This document shows, one piece after another, positions 1 through 39,300 of a stretch of DNA of 64,000 nt. A program made the translations under genes and the position numbers. The notes beneath the pieces are model-generated. The model saw only the letters and a list, made by a program, of their open reading frames with translations, was not told the DNA's origin and made no database searches. Numbering within the stretch: position 1 is the stretch's first letter; every line of letters begins with the position of its first letter. This DNA comes from Dysidea avara (taxonomy: Eukaryota > Porifera > Demospongiae > Dictyoceratida > Dysideidae), in assembly GCF_963678975.1 (NCBI RefSeq), contig NC_089274.1, positions 17,873,633 to 17,937,632 of the forward strand, written 5' to 3'.

Positions 1-147
1 AACTACAAGTTGGTATGCACGGATCACATAAACACATGTTGCTTAATTGTAGCCATTTTGTTGCGATCAGTTTTGTTGATCGCAAGTTTGAACGAGAAAG
101 CAAAACATTCACGGAGTTACAACACCAGTACGACAATATTTCCTTAC

Positions 148-352
148 CATTCACAATAGCTCCCTCCACTATGCAATAGATATTCAGTAGGATCAAGAAG
201 ATAATTGGCTTCGCGAAGATTTGCAAACAACGAGATCGACAAGGACCTAACCCACAGCCGAGAGTAGTCTGATCGTGATCGCCTTCATCACTTTGCGAAC
301 TACGACACAAAGTCGCTGAGCTATCCTCTCTGTCGTCACTTCTATCCACCAT
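148..352 (-). CDS. OATP/SLCO gene A, exon 1 only (gene runs off left edge)
   Basis: First coding exon of an organic anion transporting polypeptide. Translation from the ATG at 352 gives 68 codons plus one base: an acidic, Ser-rich cytosolic N-terminus, then the family-typical stretch CRSRCLQIFAKP and the first membrane helix (IIFLILLNIYCIVEGAIVNG). The exon stops at a GTAAGG donor (147 downward) in phase 1, the phase used after exon 1 in genes B, C and D. Exons 2-6 must lie left of the window. A LINE 3' tail ends about 100 bp upstream of the ATG, so little unique promoter is left. The family call is secure from alignment with the other first exons; the start is the first in-frame ATG I see. 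Substrate unknown. Confidence 0.88.
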
Positions 353-451
353 GTCGCAGGAATAAGTAGCTACGTATACGGGCCCGTAACGTAAGATTCT
401 TTGTTATGTTTATATTATAGATTAGACACACCCCGGTTGACCGCGACTACG

Positions 452-1790
452 TTTATTTATTTATTAATGGATAAAACAAATGCATTAGGCCTGAGGCCTT
501 AGCTTTCACAGTATCCATATGCTATTACAGACCAATAATTGTCTAATCTAGATTTAAAAGAGTTACTTATGGGTGCTGAGATTACCGAACTAGGTAAATC
601 ATTCCACTGATCAATTATTCAATGGCTGAAAAAGTTCTGTCTTATTATAAGTCTGGCTCTTTGTTTGTAAAGTTTTTAGATGGTGTCCTCTATTACTGCA
701 GGTGGTGTTCAAGATAAAAAGACTCTTAAGATCGACTCTAATAGTGATTGTTTAATATCTTGTAGACTTCTATCACCCCTTTGTCTACGACAATATAGAG
801 AGTACAGCCCAAGAAGTTTTAGTCGATTCTGATATGGTATACTGGATAGACCATGTACCAGTTTGGTGGCACGACGCTGAACATTTTCCAGTAATTAACT
901 CAATATCCTTGAGAGACCAAACTTGAACACAAAATTCTAACTCAGGGCGAATATAAGTACGATACAAAATCTTGAAAGAACTACAAGACAAAACTCGAAA
1001 GAGCATTTTATTCTATCAAGAGTTTGCTTGGCCTTAGCAGCTATTTGTTGACAATGAAAAGAGGGTTTCAAATCTGATGAAATCCACACACCCAAATCCA
1101 TTACCTTTTCAGTATAAGGAACCATAACACGCTTGCCACTTTTAATGCCAACAATAAAATATAGTTATTTTCTGAAGTCGTATGTAAGTTGATACACATT
1201 GCCTTACATTTATCAATACTCAAAGACAGTAACAAATGTAGAGACCATTCCATGGTAATATAAAGATCCTTCTGTAGCTTAACAACATCTTCAGAACATT
1301 TGACTACTCTGTAAAGCTTGGTATCATCTGCAAACTGCTCAATAGATGAATCATATGCATGTTGAGTGAAATATCATTCACATTATAACAAAAAAGTAAG
1401 GGTCCTAATACAGATAGTCCTTGAGGTACTCTGCTCTTAACAGTTATCTGGCCATTACACCGTTATATATAGCTCCCTGTTAGCTGTGTAAAAGAAAACT
1501 TCTTAATCATGTCAAGATTTTCCCAGTAATTCCATAAGACTTTAATTTCCTTAACAAATGAATGTGTGGGACCGAGTCAAATGATTTACGATAATCCAAA
1601 TATAAAATGTCAACTTTCCAACCTTCATCTACAGCAAGAGTCCAATCATTGTATGACTTAATAAGGTTTGTAAAACAAGATTTACCATGACAAAACCTGT
1701 TGCGCATGTGCAATGAATAACCAGTGGATTTTCGCATTGATTTTGAATTGAGTGATTTCATTGGCTATTTGCTGCACATGCGCTACGTAC
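452..1790 (-). mobile_element. Decayed non-LTR retrotransposon (LINE) 3' part with reverse transcriptase remnants
   Basis: Reading the minus strand from about 1765 downward, frames broken by stops and shifts give reverse transcriptase blocks in the right order: YLDYRKSFDSVPH (around 1575-1610), RVPQGLSVLGPLLF (around 1390-1430), the catalytic FADDTKLY block (around 1310-1340), then the thumb-type region with DLGVWISSDLKPS and LEFCVQVW (about 900-1110). The element ends in an (AATA)n tail at about 452-466, as in CR1/L2/RTE-like LINEs. It is 5'-truncated near 1790 and cannot be active. It lies in the same orientation as the OATP genes, with its tail about 100 bp upstream of the start of gene A. 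Confidence 0.88.
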
Positions 1791-3655
1791 TCATGGACAA
1801 CCACCCTATACCTATGGTATAATCTATGGTATTACGGCATTCCTATAGAAGAACCGGCCATATTAACTAGTGTTGTTCTAGTTCTCGGGTTCTAAGGTAC
1901 TAGAACTAAAAAGTACTTTTAGTACAGTAGTTAGTTTATTTTTAGTACACTAAAACTAAATCAAAATTATGAGCTGTTTTTCATTCAAAAACATGATTTG
2001 TTGACCTTTAAAAGGTTTCAGGCTGACAGAGTGGATAAAGCAAAAGGTGACTAAACACCAAACAACTCGCAAACTAGAGGAATAAAATCACCTTCATAGT
2101 TGTTATCGGTTTCTAAATAATGGTTATCTTTAGCCAGCAGCAGCCATACCAGCCTGAGAAGCAGCAGAGGAAACAATAGAAGACTGTGAGTCGAGGCCAA
2201 GGCTGAGTTGATACTGTGTGCAGGTGTGGTTTAACTGGCTTCTATCCCACACTTCGAAGCACATGACCTTCAAACAACATGACAGTTGAAATAGAGGTGT
2301 TAATTGTTATAACACATCTTTGAGTTGTTTATCATTTGTGACTGGATTTGCGAAAAGGTACCTTTTTCACACACAAAATTTGACCCATTTTTTTGAACTT
2401 TGTGACTTCATAATTTTGTATCATTGCATATACTGTCTGAAATTTTCCATGAGTATGCTACAGTATCCTGCTATATTTTGGTACAAAAAGCAGCTTACTA
2501 AGTATAAGGAGTCATATGTTATAACATTTTGTCGCATGCACATGTAAAATGTGTGGAAAAGGTAATCCAGTCACATTTTTGTTGTGCTTTTAATTAGTCT
2601 TTTTTGCTGTGCTTTTGGTTTTAGGATTACTATGGCTTCATGTTGAACTGAACGTGTAAATCAATTTGTCTTTGATATTCATGATACTTACCTACCAGGG
2701 TTTGACTACTTAACTACCATATACTCCTAGTTTTTTTACTTTGATGTAAGGCTTCAGTCAGTTCAGTGGATAGTAATAAGTCAAGCTTTCTTGAGCTGCA
2801 CATGATGTAAGGATCAGTGACAGTCATGAGTTCAGCTATGAGCCATGAATGACATACAAAGGACCAAGTGAATTAAATTATTCTTAGCAGGCTACATAGC
2901 TAAATGTGCTCATGGGTTAAATTGGTGCTCCAGATGCAACTTTTCATACATTCAGTGACTGTTCTAATTGACTGACTGTTCTAATTGACTGACTGCTCTA
3001 CTAGAGTTTATAGAAATTTTTTTGGTGGGGTGGGGTGGGCACGTGCCCTCTGTCCCCCCCTCTGGATCCACCATTGTAACTAGTACATTAATTCAACCAT
3101 GAAATATAGCACATGCAATCTGTTGAGTTTTGAACCATTAAAACATCTAAGGTCTCTCAGTGGTTGGGGGCTATGCCTCCAGCCTCAATGTTGCTATTGA
3201 AAACCCCCAGTTGTGTATGCTTCAATGAGCGTGTATGCGATTATCAGGACACAGGTGATCACTGAGTGCCGAACAGTTCTATTTATGCTGTATTCATGTA
3301 TGTTGTGCACATTATCATTGAATTACTATAGTGTGTGTTGTCCTCACTGCTGGTATGTGAAACATTTGTTACAGTTGTACTTACCATTATATATATATAT
3401 ATATATAATATGTATTAGATCTATACAAAAGGGATCAAAACAGTTACTACATCAGTAGCATGCAATGATCACATTTTCTGTTAATGCCTTAAACAGCAAA
3501 CTAGTAGCAACAAATGCAGTGATACTTACATTGTCATAAGCAATTGATTCATGATGATGTTATGAACTTTGTAGATTCTGAACTTTGTTTGTTACAACTG
3601 ATGGTAGCTAAATAATCTACTTACAGTTATAAAAAATGACAAAACAAAAGTAATT
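1791..3655. other. Spacer between genes A and B, no gene seen
   Basis: I find no coding exon here. It holds inverse copies of the dispersed motif TGACTGTTCTAATTGAC in tandem at about 2948-3003, a (TA)n run at about 3388-3408 and AT-rich low-complexity sequence. The 3' end of gene B must lie at the right edge, but no clear AATAAA was found near its stop. Confidence 0.5.
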
Positions 3656-15896
<12,241 letters not shown>

Positions 15897-17738
15897 CTGG
15901 TCGCCTGAGGCCTCGCCTATATATAATTCCCGTTACTGATGCGCTAATCCGGCAGCGTCCGCCCCTTTGCATGTAGCGCCAAACTAGATATTTCAGTATT
16001 TATTTATTTAAAGACTTTAGCTACAGTGTAAAAAGCAGTGACAGAAAAAAGGTTGGAGCTATACAATGAAATAAACTAACTATATTATGTAAAAATTATA
16101 CTGATGGAATACTGGCATCCTGTGCTAGTATCCAAAAATTACATTAATACTTAACCCGGCTCAGTAAAATTACAATTAAAGTCAAGTTAAAAGTTATAGT
16201 AACATAACTACTTAGCTTACAATAAAGTAGAATGACAAGTTGTGATTGGGAGAGGACTAGATGTGATTAAAGTTTATGGAGAAGTGGTTGATACAGGAAC
16301 TACATGGACAGAGGTAATGGAGTTGATCATAAACGTGTGTATATATGTACGTGTGTCAAATAATACTTTCTGGGCACAGCAGAGACAGCATTGGCACACC
16401 TCTAACTGTATCATGTAAAATGCGCACATAATTTTTAGCCATGCAGTTGTATATCATGTAATGTATACACATTTAAGTAGTTTTGAAAGGTACATATGGA
16501 GATGGAGTGCCGCTGATTGGTGACTTTCATAGCTCAAGTGACTATGTACGAACCACCCAGGCAAGAACTTTAACAAAGTATGAATACATATCAGATAAAA
16601 GATAATGAATATATTAGTTATATTTGCATGTGTTGACAGCGTTTTTATATATGTACCACAAGGAAGCCGGCTGCAGGTCTGTGCATGAGCTTCCAAAGGG
16701 AGCACATAAATGGTGGCTAAGAGCAGACAGAATGCTATAGCTTGTAACTAGCAATGTAATTATTTTTACTATATGGCATAATGCAAACATTAATATTAAA
16801 GCTGCAGCTTTGGAATAACCTATTACTGAAATTGGGACAAACGACAAGCAGATTAGTAAAAGCAACAAGCTGGACACTTGGAACACAAACCTTGTTCATA
16901 TACAATGATATAGAGATACTCTAATAGGACATTCATGCACAGTAATATATAGAGCTTAGATATCCTAACATAGCAGACACACATTCTTTTGCTTGAGTAT
17001 AATTTTGGAAAAAATGGATCATAAAATTTGAGCTAATTATATATAGGTGACTACTGAGGTGAGGAAAAGAAAAATAAGCTCAACCCTATATCATGCACTG
17101 ACTAATGGTTACTGATTGTGGTTTGCAAACACCCTTGTTAAGTAAGGTGCACAAACTTTGGTACAGCTATTTTTGCTTTATTAGAAAAAAAGAATCTTGG
17201 GGTTTAATTGGCTAAATAAATGTAGCCTATATTCTGGACTGTTGTGAGCCTCGATTATCTGAACCACCCACATTAATTTATAGGAATAAAGAATTCTGTT
17301 AGTGTACAAAATCACATTTATACACATTGTATTTAACACTTCCACATGCAAATTGACATTCACTACTCTTATAGAGCAGTCATTTTAGCTACTATTGTTG
17401 ATTTAACACTATACTATACATACATAATATTATGAACATTTCTACACATCCTAGATATTTATAGCAGATTTTTGTACAGTGTAACTCCATCAATTCCATT
17501 TCCCTTTCTTTGACCCATTTTCTGTTTCATGTTATTAGCTAGCTTAAGTAGCCAGCAAAATTTGCACATCCAGTCAACAAGCTGTTATAATCTTATTTGA
17601 TTACAATCACATAAGTTAAAGACAATTTTGTTGTCGGCAACCTGGTTTATTAATTCTGTTGTCCACACTAAATTACTAATGAATTAAGCGTTTGAAATTG
17701 AAATACAAATATGTACAACAAATCGAGTCAGTGAACAA
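15897..17738. other. Spacer between genes B and C
   Basis: No coding exon found. On the minus strand, TATATATAG lies about 20-30 bp upstream of the B start codon; it is too close to the ATG to be called a promoter with confidence. A LINE-like 3' tail (TTAAATAAATAAATACTG on the minus strand) lies at about 15994-16013. Motif copies CTCTAATAGGACATTCA and CTCTTATAGAGCAGTCA occur at about 16918 and 17364, and a pogo-like fragment GCCTCGATTATCTGAACC at about 17248-17265. Confidence 0.45.
17646..17651 (-). promoter_or_regulatory. Possible poly(A) signal of gene C
   Basis: AATAAA on the minus strand, about 90 nt past the TAA of gene C. Position fits a cleavage signal; no transcript evidence. Confidence 0.4.
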
Positions 17739-30578
<12,840 letters not shown>

Positions 30579-30759
30579 GGCAGTGTAGTCCAGTTGCCCC
30601 TTTTCCACAGAACAGCTGTTATCTACTTTATCTACTTTGCTTAATATCTAAGAGCATTCTCAGAGCGATCTAAAACCATTAGCAGCATTCGAAGTGCTCC
30701 AATGATTTAGCATACACCGGGGACCGGAAGCACGCAGAAGCCAAGGGCCTTATCCACAA

Positions 30760-30767
30760 TGACGTCA
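30760..30767. promoter_or_regulatory. CRE-type palindrome TGACGTCA in MITE left arm
   Basis: Exact full CREB/ATF site, about 180 bp upstream of the gene C ATG; its mirror copy in the other arm is at 31098-31105. Function is inferred only from the sequence match. Confidence 0.45.
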
Positions 30768-31097
30768 CGAGCAACAAGATGGCCGCGTTATTTGGGGTAC
30801 TAATGTACAGGCGCCTATGGAGAAATTGTTTTGATCCATCATATTTCATTCGTGAAGCGAGATACCGAGGAGTAACCAACAGGTATGGATATAAAGTAAC
30901 AAAAACTATTGCAAACAAGCGTTATCTCGAAAATTTTCCGGCATGCGATACAAATCATTTGTTGTCCTGTCTTGTAACCGTACCTGTTGCTTAGAGCTCG
31001 ATATCTTCTTCCCTGGCTGAAATATGATCCATCAAAAGAATTTCTCCATAGGCGCCTGTACATTAGTACCCCAAATAACGCGGCCATCTTGTACTCG

Positions 31098-31105
31098 TGA
31101 CGTCA
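31098..31105. promoter_or_regulatory. CRE-type palindrome TGACGTCA in MITE right arm
   Basis: Second exact copy of the site at 30760-30767, placed there by the inverted arm. Confidence 0.4.
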
Positions 31106-31120
31106 TTGTGGATAAAGCCC

Positions 31121-33301
31121 ATAGTCCTGTACTGAACAGTGTAACTATCTGCTATAAGTGGGATCAAAGTCAAATCAGTCGAGCCATGATCAAGGGTCAA
31201 GAAGTCCTAGAAAGTTTGATCAAGCTAGAAAATAGTCAAGCGGCAATCAAGGCCCATTTTCAGGAATCAAGCCTTTAACCATCTTGTAGTAGGTTTTAAT
31301 CAATACACTATATAGCTACCTACATGCATATGTATGCCATTCATGATCAGTAGCAGATTTTTGATTCTAAAAGGGAGTTTCTGAAACTCCCGGCTTTGGA
31401 GATTAATATAATCATGACTAGACCTATATGCATAATGGGTTACATCTGTAATATGGCCTCCAGTGATGCACGCAACATTAGTCTCTGAGGTGCACGAGTC
31501 TGCTGAAATAAGAGCTGCATGTTTGTATCACTACATACTATTGGCACATTTCTGCATGGTAATTTCAACCTGCTCATTGATGTATCTGCTTTTTGATCGG
31601 CATGATGTGCCCTACTAGCATGTGATACTCACATGGCTATCTGCAACAACACATAAATTAATTGTAGCTATATAGCAAGGAAAATCACCAGCCGAAGTAA
31701 AATTTCTGATTCCTATATACATTTAGCTAGGTAGCTAGTCTCGCATGGCCAGATTGCTTTTTTCTCTTTGTCATTGGGTACATGGCCAATGACAAAGAAG
31801 TTTGGCAATGTGAGACTATAAAGTAATATATGTAACATAATGATCACAAGCGGTGATCCCCTTGAGGACTTTTCATGCTACAACACTATAAGCTAAGTAA
31901 TTAGACAGGTTGTCTGCGTGCAGATTACACTATGCCCTTATGGTTAATGATGATATTCATGCTACTGATAATCAGATGGTAATGGTTGTTAATTAGCTGT
32001 TTTTATGGGCTGTTGGATATTCATCTTCACTCCCAATAGAGGTAGCCATGTATTTTGATAATTTATTTACGGTGACCACAAACCAGGCCTATAGTCCACT
32101 TGCTTGATTAGCAGCTTTGACTACAAGTTACTTTTAGTGGGGATTAAACTTGTGGAGCCCTACAATTGGTTGTTGGTAAAATAGGACGCGCAGATATCGG
32201 TTTAGCCAAAAAGGTATGAATTGGTACAACTCTCTCTAATATGTTATTCCAGAGTTGTACAGTAGCTAGCTCTTTTGAGTATTTATAAAAGGTTGTAGTT
32301 TTGAGCTAGTTGCTAGTCAGCAGTTGTCAGAGATTTTTATGCTTATGACAATATAATTGCATAACAAATTAAACTGTCCCCTGATTACTAATAAGCAAAG
32401 TTGCCAATGTTTTCCTGTAGCATATCCCTACATACAGAAGAATGATGCATGAAGCCAGCCTGGATTCCTACCTGAAATGTAGGGAATCCCTATTTAATAT
32501 TTAAATGAGTACTTTTAAGTAGATCCTACAACAATGATAACATTGCTATTCAATGCTGGAAACAGTCATTTGTCCAGGTAGTGGATTTGAAAATGCCTTG
32601 CTTGGCTACCACCATGACAGATCTAGAAATTATGCTACTGCATGCAGCTTCTACTTTGAGAATAGAGATCTCAAATGGGGATCACATGAACTTGTGAGGT
32701 GCCACCTGTAGTGGAATTGCTGGCTACTGAGAGGGTCAGGTAGCTATGCATGCATCATTTTGGATATTATCCGTAGCACTTTCCATCTAAATAGATAAGT
32801 ACAAACTGTATAATGTGGAACCTCCAGATAGCTAGGCACTGCACGAGGTACCTCAGTTCAAATGCACCCTGAGCCTCTTGGGGTCACAAAAAGGATTCTC
32901 ATATGCAAAAAAAAGTTATACAAAAATACTTTACACAAAGAGATACTAGCCAAAATTTCCAAACATTTACTGTGTGGCCTACTGCCTTTAGCTATTGGCT
33001 TTCAACTAAACCACAATATGTATTAAAGAACATTGCTAAATATTAACTATCAGTGCTGCAAAAGATCAAAATGCTGCAAAATAAAGTTGTTTGCTGTAAA
33101 TCGTATGAAAATATTGTAAGCAAAAATTTTTATCATGGAAATTCTTTTTTTGCACAAAAACAAAGTGAATTACAATAGCTAACACTGTGCACACTTTTTT
33201 TGCTGTGATTCATATGATAAGTACAGGTGTTCAAAAATATAATAAATATAAATGCACCATTCATTTCAAAGAGATTATGTCACATCTGCATCCATCGTAA
33301 C
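31121..33301. other. Rest of spacer between genes C and D
   Basis: AT-rich sequence without a recognisable exon or RNA gene. A small hairpin gggagtttctgaaactccc lies at about 31374-31392. The 3' UTR of gene D should occupy the right end; no clear AATAAA on the minus strand close to its stop. Confidence 0.4.
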
Positions 33302-36300
33302 TTAATAATATACATCTTCCAGCTGTCGTTGTTCATCCAATTGTTCTCTTTCAATGCCACGATTGCATAGCGTTTTGTTGAAAAATCCCCAGGCAAGAAA
33401 TCCAAATAATACAGACAGTGCTCTAATAGCTGCGCTTACAAGAAACAACCGCAGACTAAGGTCCTCATTGTTTAGAATATAACAGTTTCCTCGGTCTCCA
33501 CACTCCTCTTGCCAAAACGCACAGGATGAATCAAATATAGCACCCACTATAATAGGACCAGGTATATTTCCTAGAACTCTCACAATCACTGACTGCATTC
33601 CCAATGCTAGACTCCTTTGTTCATCTGCAATACATCTGTGCAATGTGAGATATCATTGATCAAGTGAAATTCAATAACACTATATTACATCAGTCTCAAC
33701 ATGTAAGTTAACAGCTATGTCACAAAAGGATTGGAATATCTTAGTTATTGACATGAGTTGAGATGAAGACAAGGATGAGTGTCAAAAACTATGATTGCTA
33801 TAATATGGCTTGGCTTCATAGTTTGCATAAACATATCATTTTATTGTTGCATGTTTGTAGAGGAAAGATGTGCATTTGGTGCTTTTGTTCCATCAGTTAA
33901 TTTTCTTTCTGTTTGCAAATAAACGCTTCTTTTTGACAAAGGTGTCAACTAAACACCTGATTATATGGTAGTTATTGATCAGACAATAACTACACTATAC
34001 CATATTATGTATAAATTTTCAAGGTACATAAGTTACATGGATCAACAAATGTTACCCAGTCTGGGAAAACCAGTCTCATCGCCTATTTAAAAGTATCAAG
34101 AAATGTCAGTTTTAAGTATTTAGTATGTTGTAGCTTGCCAATAGTTGAAGCTATGTGTGCCAAATTTTCATAGACTTTACACCAATTCCTTACCTTCCAG
34201 AGCATCCAACAGCTAGTAGCCAACAGTTAAGTTTCCCGCCATTATTAGGCGAGCTCCAAAAGGGGAGGGAGATAACCTGAATGGCCCATAACTTGGCCTA
34301 ATTTATCCCTATGCCTTCCTTTTCGATTTTTTAAACAGCCTCTTTCCCTCCTTCCGGGCCCCCGCCTCTCAAAACTGGCTTTAATAAAAGGAAATTCACA
34401 GCACAGGTCTTTATTCAACATCATGGAGCTGTACAGCCACATACAGCCATGACCAGAGCTCCATTAAGGCACGTATGGATTGCCACTGGGCTTGGGAAAA
34501 GCAGCCAGCAAGGGTAGACCACTCAAGTCTAGCTGATTTTGATTGTGAGTTTATTTATGTAGCTTTGTGTTCTTGGCGAAAAATCAAATCTGCTGTCATA
34601 GGCAATAAGACTGGGTTTCCCAGATCCAGTCACAAATTTCAATATTTTAATTTTGAGGATCACTCGTTTTTCACTGATGTTACCTATTTTTTCAAGGATG
34701 AAAATTTCGTGGACAGCCAAGCAGCTGTGAAATCTGTGAAAATTACATCCCTCAAAAATATGTACGTATACAATAGTTCTTTGAAACATGGCTTCAGTGG
34801 GCTTTAACTATAAGCACATAACACTGCATAAAATAACCATTACCTATAGCAAGTTTTCTGTAGTACCTGGCAGTGCTACAAGACATCTTGTAAATGATTC
34901 ATGGGAATATAGTTGGATGTTGACCTACTGCCATTTCTAGGGTAAGTATAATTCTAGGAAAACAGGAACAGAAACAACCTACTGAAAATGCACAATAAAG
35001 GTTCTTCATTATGGCAATAATTTTACAGGTTGCATTTTACAGCACAGTGCTTCTTTGCAGCGTTGTATCCTTTTGCTAAGATTGAAACATTCTAATAGAG
35101 CAGTCACCTATCTAGTAGAACAGTTAAGGATAACTATAGATCTGCATTGAAAGCCTGTGATGGACCATATAGACTAGCTAAGTCATCAAAATTAGTTTCT
35201 ATCCCATAAAGGTAAGCTGCTTCTTTGAAATCATGAATAGTGACCTGCTGATTATACTGGCATAACAATGAACATAATAGGTGCCTGAAAGCATTGAGCA
35301 TAATGCTAGCACAATAAGCAAAACACTTGTGTAATACTATAAATTCTTGCTTATCAAATGCATATCACAGAAAAAAATTTGATATACTCTAATAGAACAA
35401 TCAGTAACTCTAACAGGTAGCTGACCGTTCTATAAGAGTATATCAATCTTGTCTGTGACATGCATTTTGACAAGCAAGGATTTAGTCTGTGCTCTATTTC
35501 CCCATAAAGTGCAAATTTATCAGAAAAACATGGGAACTGAAGTATAAATGTTAAGCATAATAGGCAAAATAATGAGTATAATTGGCGGGTCCCTAGCCAT
35601 AAACATTTAAAAGATTCAACCATTAAACATGAAGAAGTTTAAAGTATTCTAATTAACTGACAGTGCCTGTATATATATATATATATATATAGATGTGGGA
35701 AATCTAACTGCAACCTCGAGATAAAAGTCACATGATGGGGCTGAGTGTGAGGTGAAGAGACTAACTACAACAAAACAAATATAGGAACTCCTATTGGAGC
35801 TGTTTCGCATACTGATGCACACCTCCATCATTTGACTATCATATCTGGAAGTAGTATGCAGGTGCAATTTCCAAAACCTATAAGTTTAATAGTTGAATCT
35901 TTCAATATGTTTATGGTTTCAAGCTAGTGTACATACCATAGGCGGTGGAAAGGGGGAATTAGGGGGCTGAAGCCCCCCCTCAGAATGATATCACGCCGAA
36001 ATTATCCTTCTGGGAGTGGGCTGAAAGCCGTGATAAAGATGGAGATACTCTAATAGAACAGTCACTCTAATAAAGCAGACAGTATTAGAGCAGTGTGTAG
36101 CGAGCTATGTAAGGATTTTTATGTAGTTTATCAGCTTTAAATGTGTAGCTGGTGAGGTGGGCAGCTATCATCAGCTGGCTGTGACCTTTTTTTTTTTTTG
36201 GTCTCACCTTACCAAACCAGAGACAATGTAGTGCCTCAGTTCATTTTGACCCCCCCCCCCTTCCATAAGTCAGGATCTTCCCTTGGTCAGCCTCCCCCCT

Positions 36301-39300
36301 CATATCAACTACTTCCTCCGCCACTGGTACATACTTAATCTATGTCTGCTATAGTCCATCAATTCACAGTGCTAACAAAATGTTCTTGACTGCTCTATTA
36401 AAGTGCTTCAAGTTTAGTGGAAGGCCGAAGAAACTTCGTGCTAAATTCAACCTGTATATTGTTCATGACATGATCACCTTCATCAGGCATTTTCCATTGG
36501 TCATTCTCATTCCCGCTTTCTGTTCCTGTCTCATTCTCGTTTTCTAAGAACACACATGACTACACCACCATTTTGGGCTGCGTGATTTCTACAACCTACC
36601 TTAAAACGATTATCAATCTGGGTATTAGTGTTATCATGTTAGTGACCAGAGCAAGTGAAATAACTACCAGAAATGGAGCAAGGGCTTTACAATTTTCATC
36701 ACAAAATCCACGTCCAGCTCTTCCACTGGGAGAAGTACTACATGTACAATTCTCAAACCTTGGTTCCTATAACAACATTAAATTTCACCCTAGCACAATA
36801 AAAACACTATTATGCATACAATTATACATAATTACATATATATAATTTTAAAAATGTTATTTAGTGGGGACATTGGAATGGACTACCTTGGAGTTCAATG
36901 ATGCCATTAAGTAAACAAAGTTTGTGTTATAGCACTTAGTGTACTATATACCCATAGACTGTATATCATAGCAGGAGTAGAATGGCTTTGGCTTTGATGT
37001 ACGGATTTATGCTGCTGGGCTACAACAATAAAACTGCTGACATCAATATACTCACATCTCTATCACCATTCAAAAAGTATTTGTCACAACCAGCTCGGCA
37101 AGGAGAGAAATAGGTGATCCCATCAGAACACACTGGTTCAAATATAGTTGATTTACAGTCACAATGACTGTTGCAAGTAGCATTAAGAGTCTGATCATCA
37201 AATAGTGTGCTATTTGGCAAAGAAATGACACAAGTATCAAAACACTAGCACACAAAAAATGACGGTTAAGGTGACAGTTATACCTGACAATTTCCAGTTT
37301 TAATTCAGATATGAACACATTTGGAGAACTAAGTTAAAGTAAGAGTTCATAATATATGTATATATATATATATATACTGAGGAGAGTATTCTACTCTCAT
37401 ATACCCCTGTAGAAGGGGGTACCGTGAAGTTATGATGTAGCACTTCCGAGTTTGCCTGTTTTTCTTTGTATAATTAATGATGTCATTAGTTGAACATGGT
37501 ATCGATTGAACATGTGCCTAACAACGTCGCTAGCAACCAAATTAACTCCAGCTCTAGTCGTTTCTCACCGAACTACAATCATTCCATCATGGGCTAAGAT
37601 CACTTCGTAGGCATTTCTTGTTAGGCCATTCGTAAATACGGCTATCCTGAGCATCGTGAGTGTGGAATGGTGCTAACAATTCTTGCACTTACATTGTAGG
37701 CTGGCTCTTCCTCTATCTACATACTGATTTGTAAGCATGGCCATCAGATCTTGAACAATGGTACTATTGTAACAACATGTGAAAATACTTTCAGTGTCGG
37801 TTTATGCAAAGCTAAGGCAAAGTAAATTGTGGAATCTATTCTTTAGCAGCATAAACAGGGTGCAATGAATACAACTTCAGCCTACACCAGCCTGAAATTC
37901 CATGGCTATGGCCTGGGATTTTAAAGTTTTTAAGGAACCTAAAACCTGCTGTAACATTAACAACCAGTACAAAAATACTCTTTTCTCAACATGCATCCCT
38001 GCTACAAATATCACTCACTTAATACAGAGGTCTTTCTCACTAGTATAAAAGAAAAAACTGACTCAGTAAGTTGTACTAACACACTAGTGTACCATACTTA
38101 AACTGCAAATGACATATGCTGCCGAAGTTCTACACAAAGAGCCCAAATCCCATGAACAATAGTTTTAAACTACTTTACTTACTTTAGAGGATGTATTCTT
38201 TATAAAACAGTAACAAATTTCTTCTTATTACAAGGCCATGAGCCTTAGTAGTCTGGCGGTGCCCACCCCTTTGAGTAGGGTCTGGTATGTTTAGTATCAC
38301 TGGAGGAATTTAATTTGAATGTAATGATGTAACAATAATGGCTTTAATGGAAGTGCCTCACCCAAAACTGTGGCAGAGATATTAAACTTTCTTTGCCTTT
38401 ACACAGGCGAAAGTGTATTGGTCTACTTTTATAGAATACACATGTCTCCCTACCTAGGAAATCAGAGTGTAACCCGGGTTTTTCGAGTATCAAACAAGGC
38501 AAAAAGCTCTTCCTGAAATAACACTTTCTTCTCTTTGTTCTTTATTAGCAAACTCCTTTTGTTTCTTTCAGTACTGTTAGGGCATTTGATTCATTCTTTG
38601 ACATAACGTCAACAAAAATGCGCTGATTAAACGTGGAGCGTTCTGATTGGTTGCACCAGTTTTTGGTAATCTGGTACAACTCCACTGTACTAAGCGTACC
38701 AGACCCTTACTCTATGCGAAGGGGCGGGTGTCACCAGACTAGAGCCTTAGCACTTGCAACAGCCATTTTAATTATGTCAACTTGATTAGTTGTTTCGTGG
38801 GACCAACCAACCCACCTTTTTCATTGATTGAAAATTAAAATAAATTTTCACCAGTCGAAAATGAAGCTAAAAAGCCTGAGCACAAGCCTCATATTTTTCT
38901 AATGTAAATTTTACCTGCACGTATTTTCTCAAAACCTAGATCAGCACACTATGGCTACAAATGAGTGAGCAAACGAGTTTCCATTACATCAGGACCACGT
39001 TCCTTATTTGTATTTAGTCCTGATTTATGTTAATAGTTTTATTTATATACCAACCTATACCGACCCTATATACTCTTGAAATTTCATCTGTGAAACAACT
39101 TATCAAGTTGAAGTGGCCTAATTACATGATGCAATTAATGAATTTTTGTGGTGTGACATATGGCTTTGTTTGCAATGTTTTCAAAACTACAACCTCCAGG
39201 TAGAGAGGTTGTCCATAGAACTGCATATTGGCTTCAGTTTTAACATATGGGTTGAGCAGTGTAATTGTTTAATTGCTTTGACAGTTGGAGGCATGGTGCA

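Larger units (their letters stand above)
30745..31120. mobile_element. Long-TIR MITE immediately upstream of gene C
   Basis: Inverted arms of more than 100 bp (left TTATCCACAATGACGTCACG at 30750; right arm its complement ending at 31115) around a centre at about 30880-30985. Its left edge is about 165 bp upstream of the gene C start codon. Both arms contain ATGGCCGCGTTATTTGGGGT, which creates mirror-image open frames of no significance. Confidence 0.85.

Noticed and set aside
16454-16886. Hydrophobic minus-strand open frames between genes B and C
   Set aside because: They look membrane-like, but no OATP exon motif, splice pattern or conserved Cys fits; they may be chance reading of AT-rich DNA.
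30579-30608. Upstream GTG as the start of gene C
   Set aside because: Eukaryotic translation would use the ATG at 30578; likewise the upstream GTG at 50964 of gene D was rejected in favour of the ATG at 50943.
30779-31087. Two facing open frames both beginning MAALFGVLMYRRLWRN
   Set aside because: They are mirror readings of the inverted arms of one MITE, not two genes.
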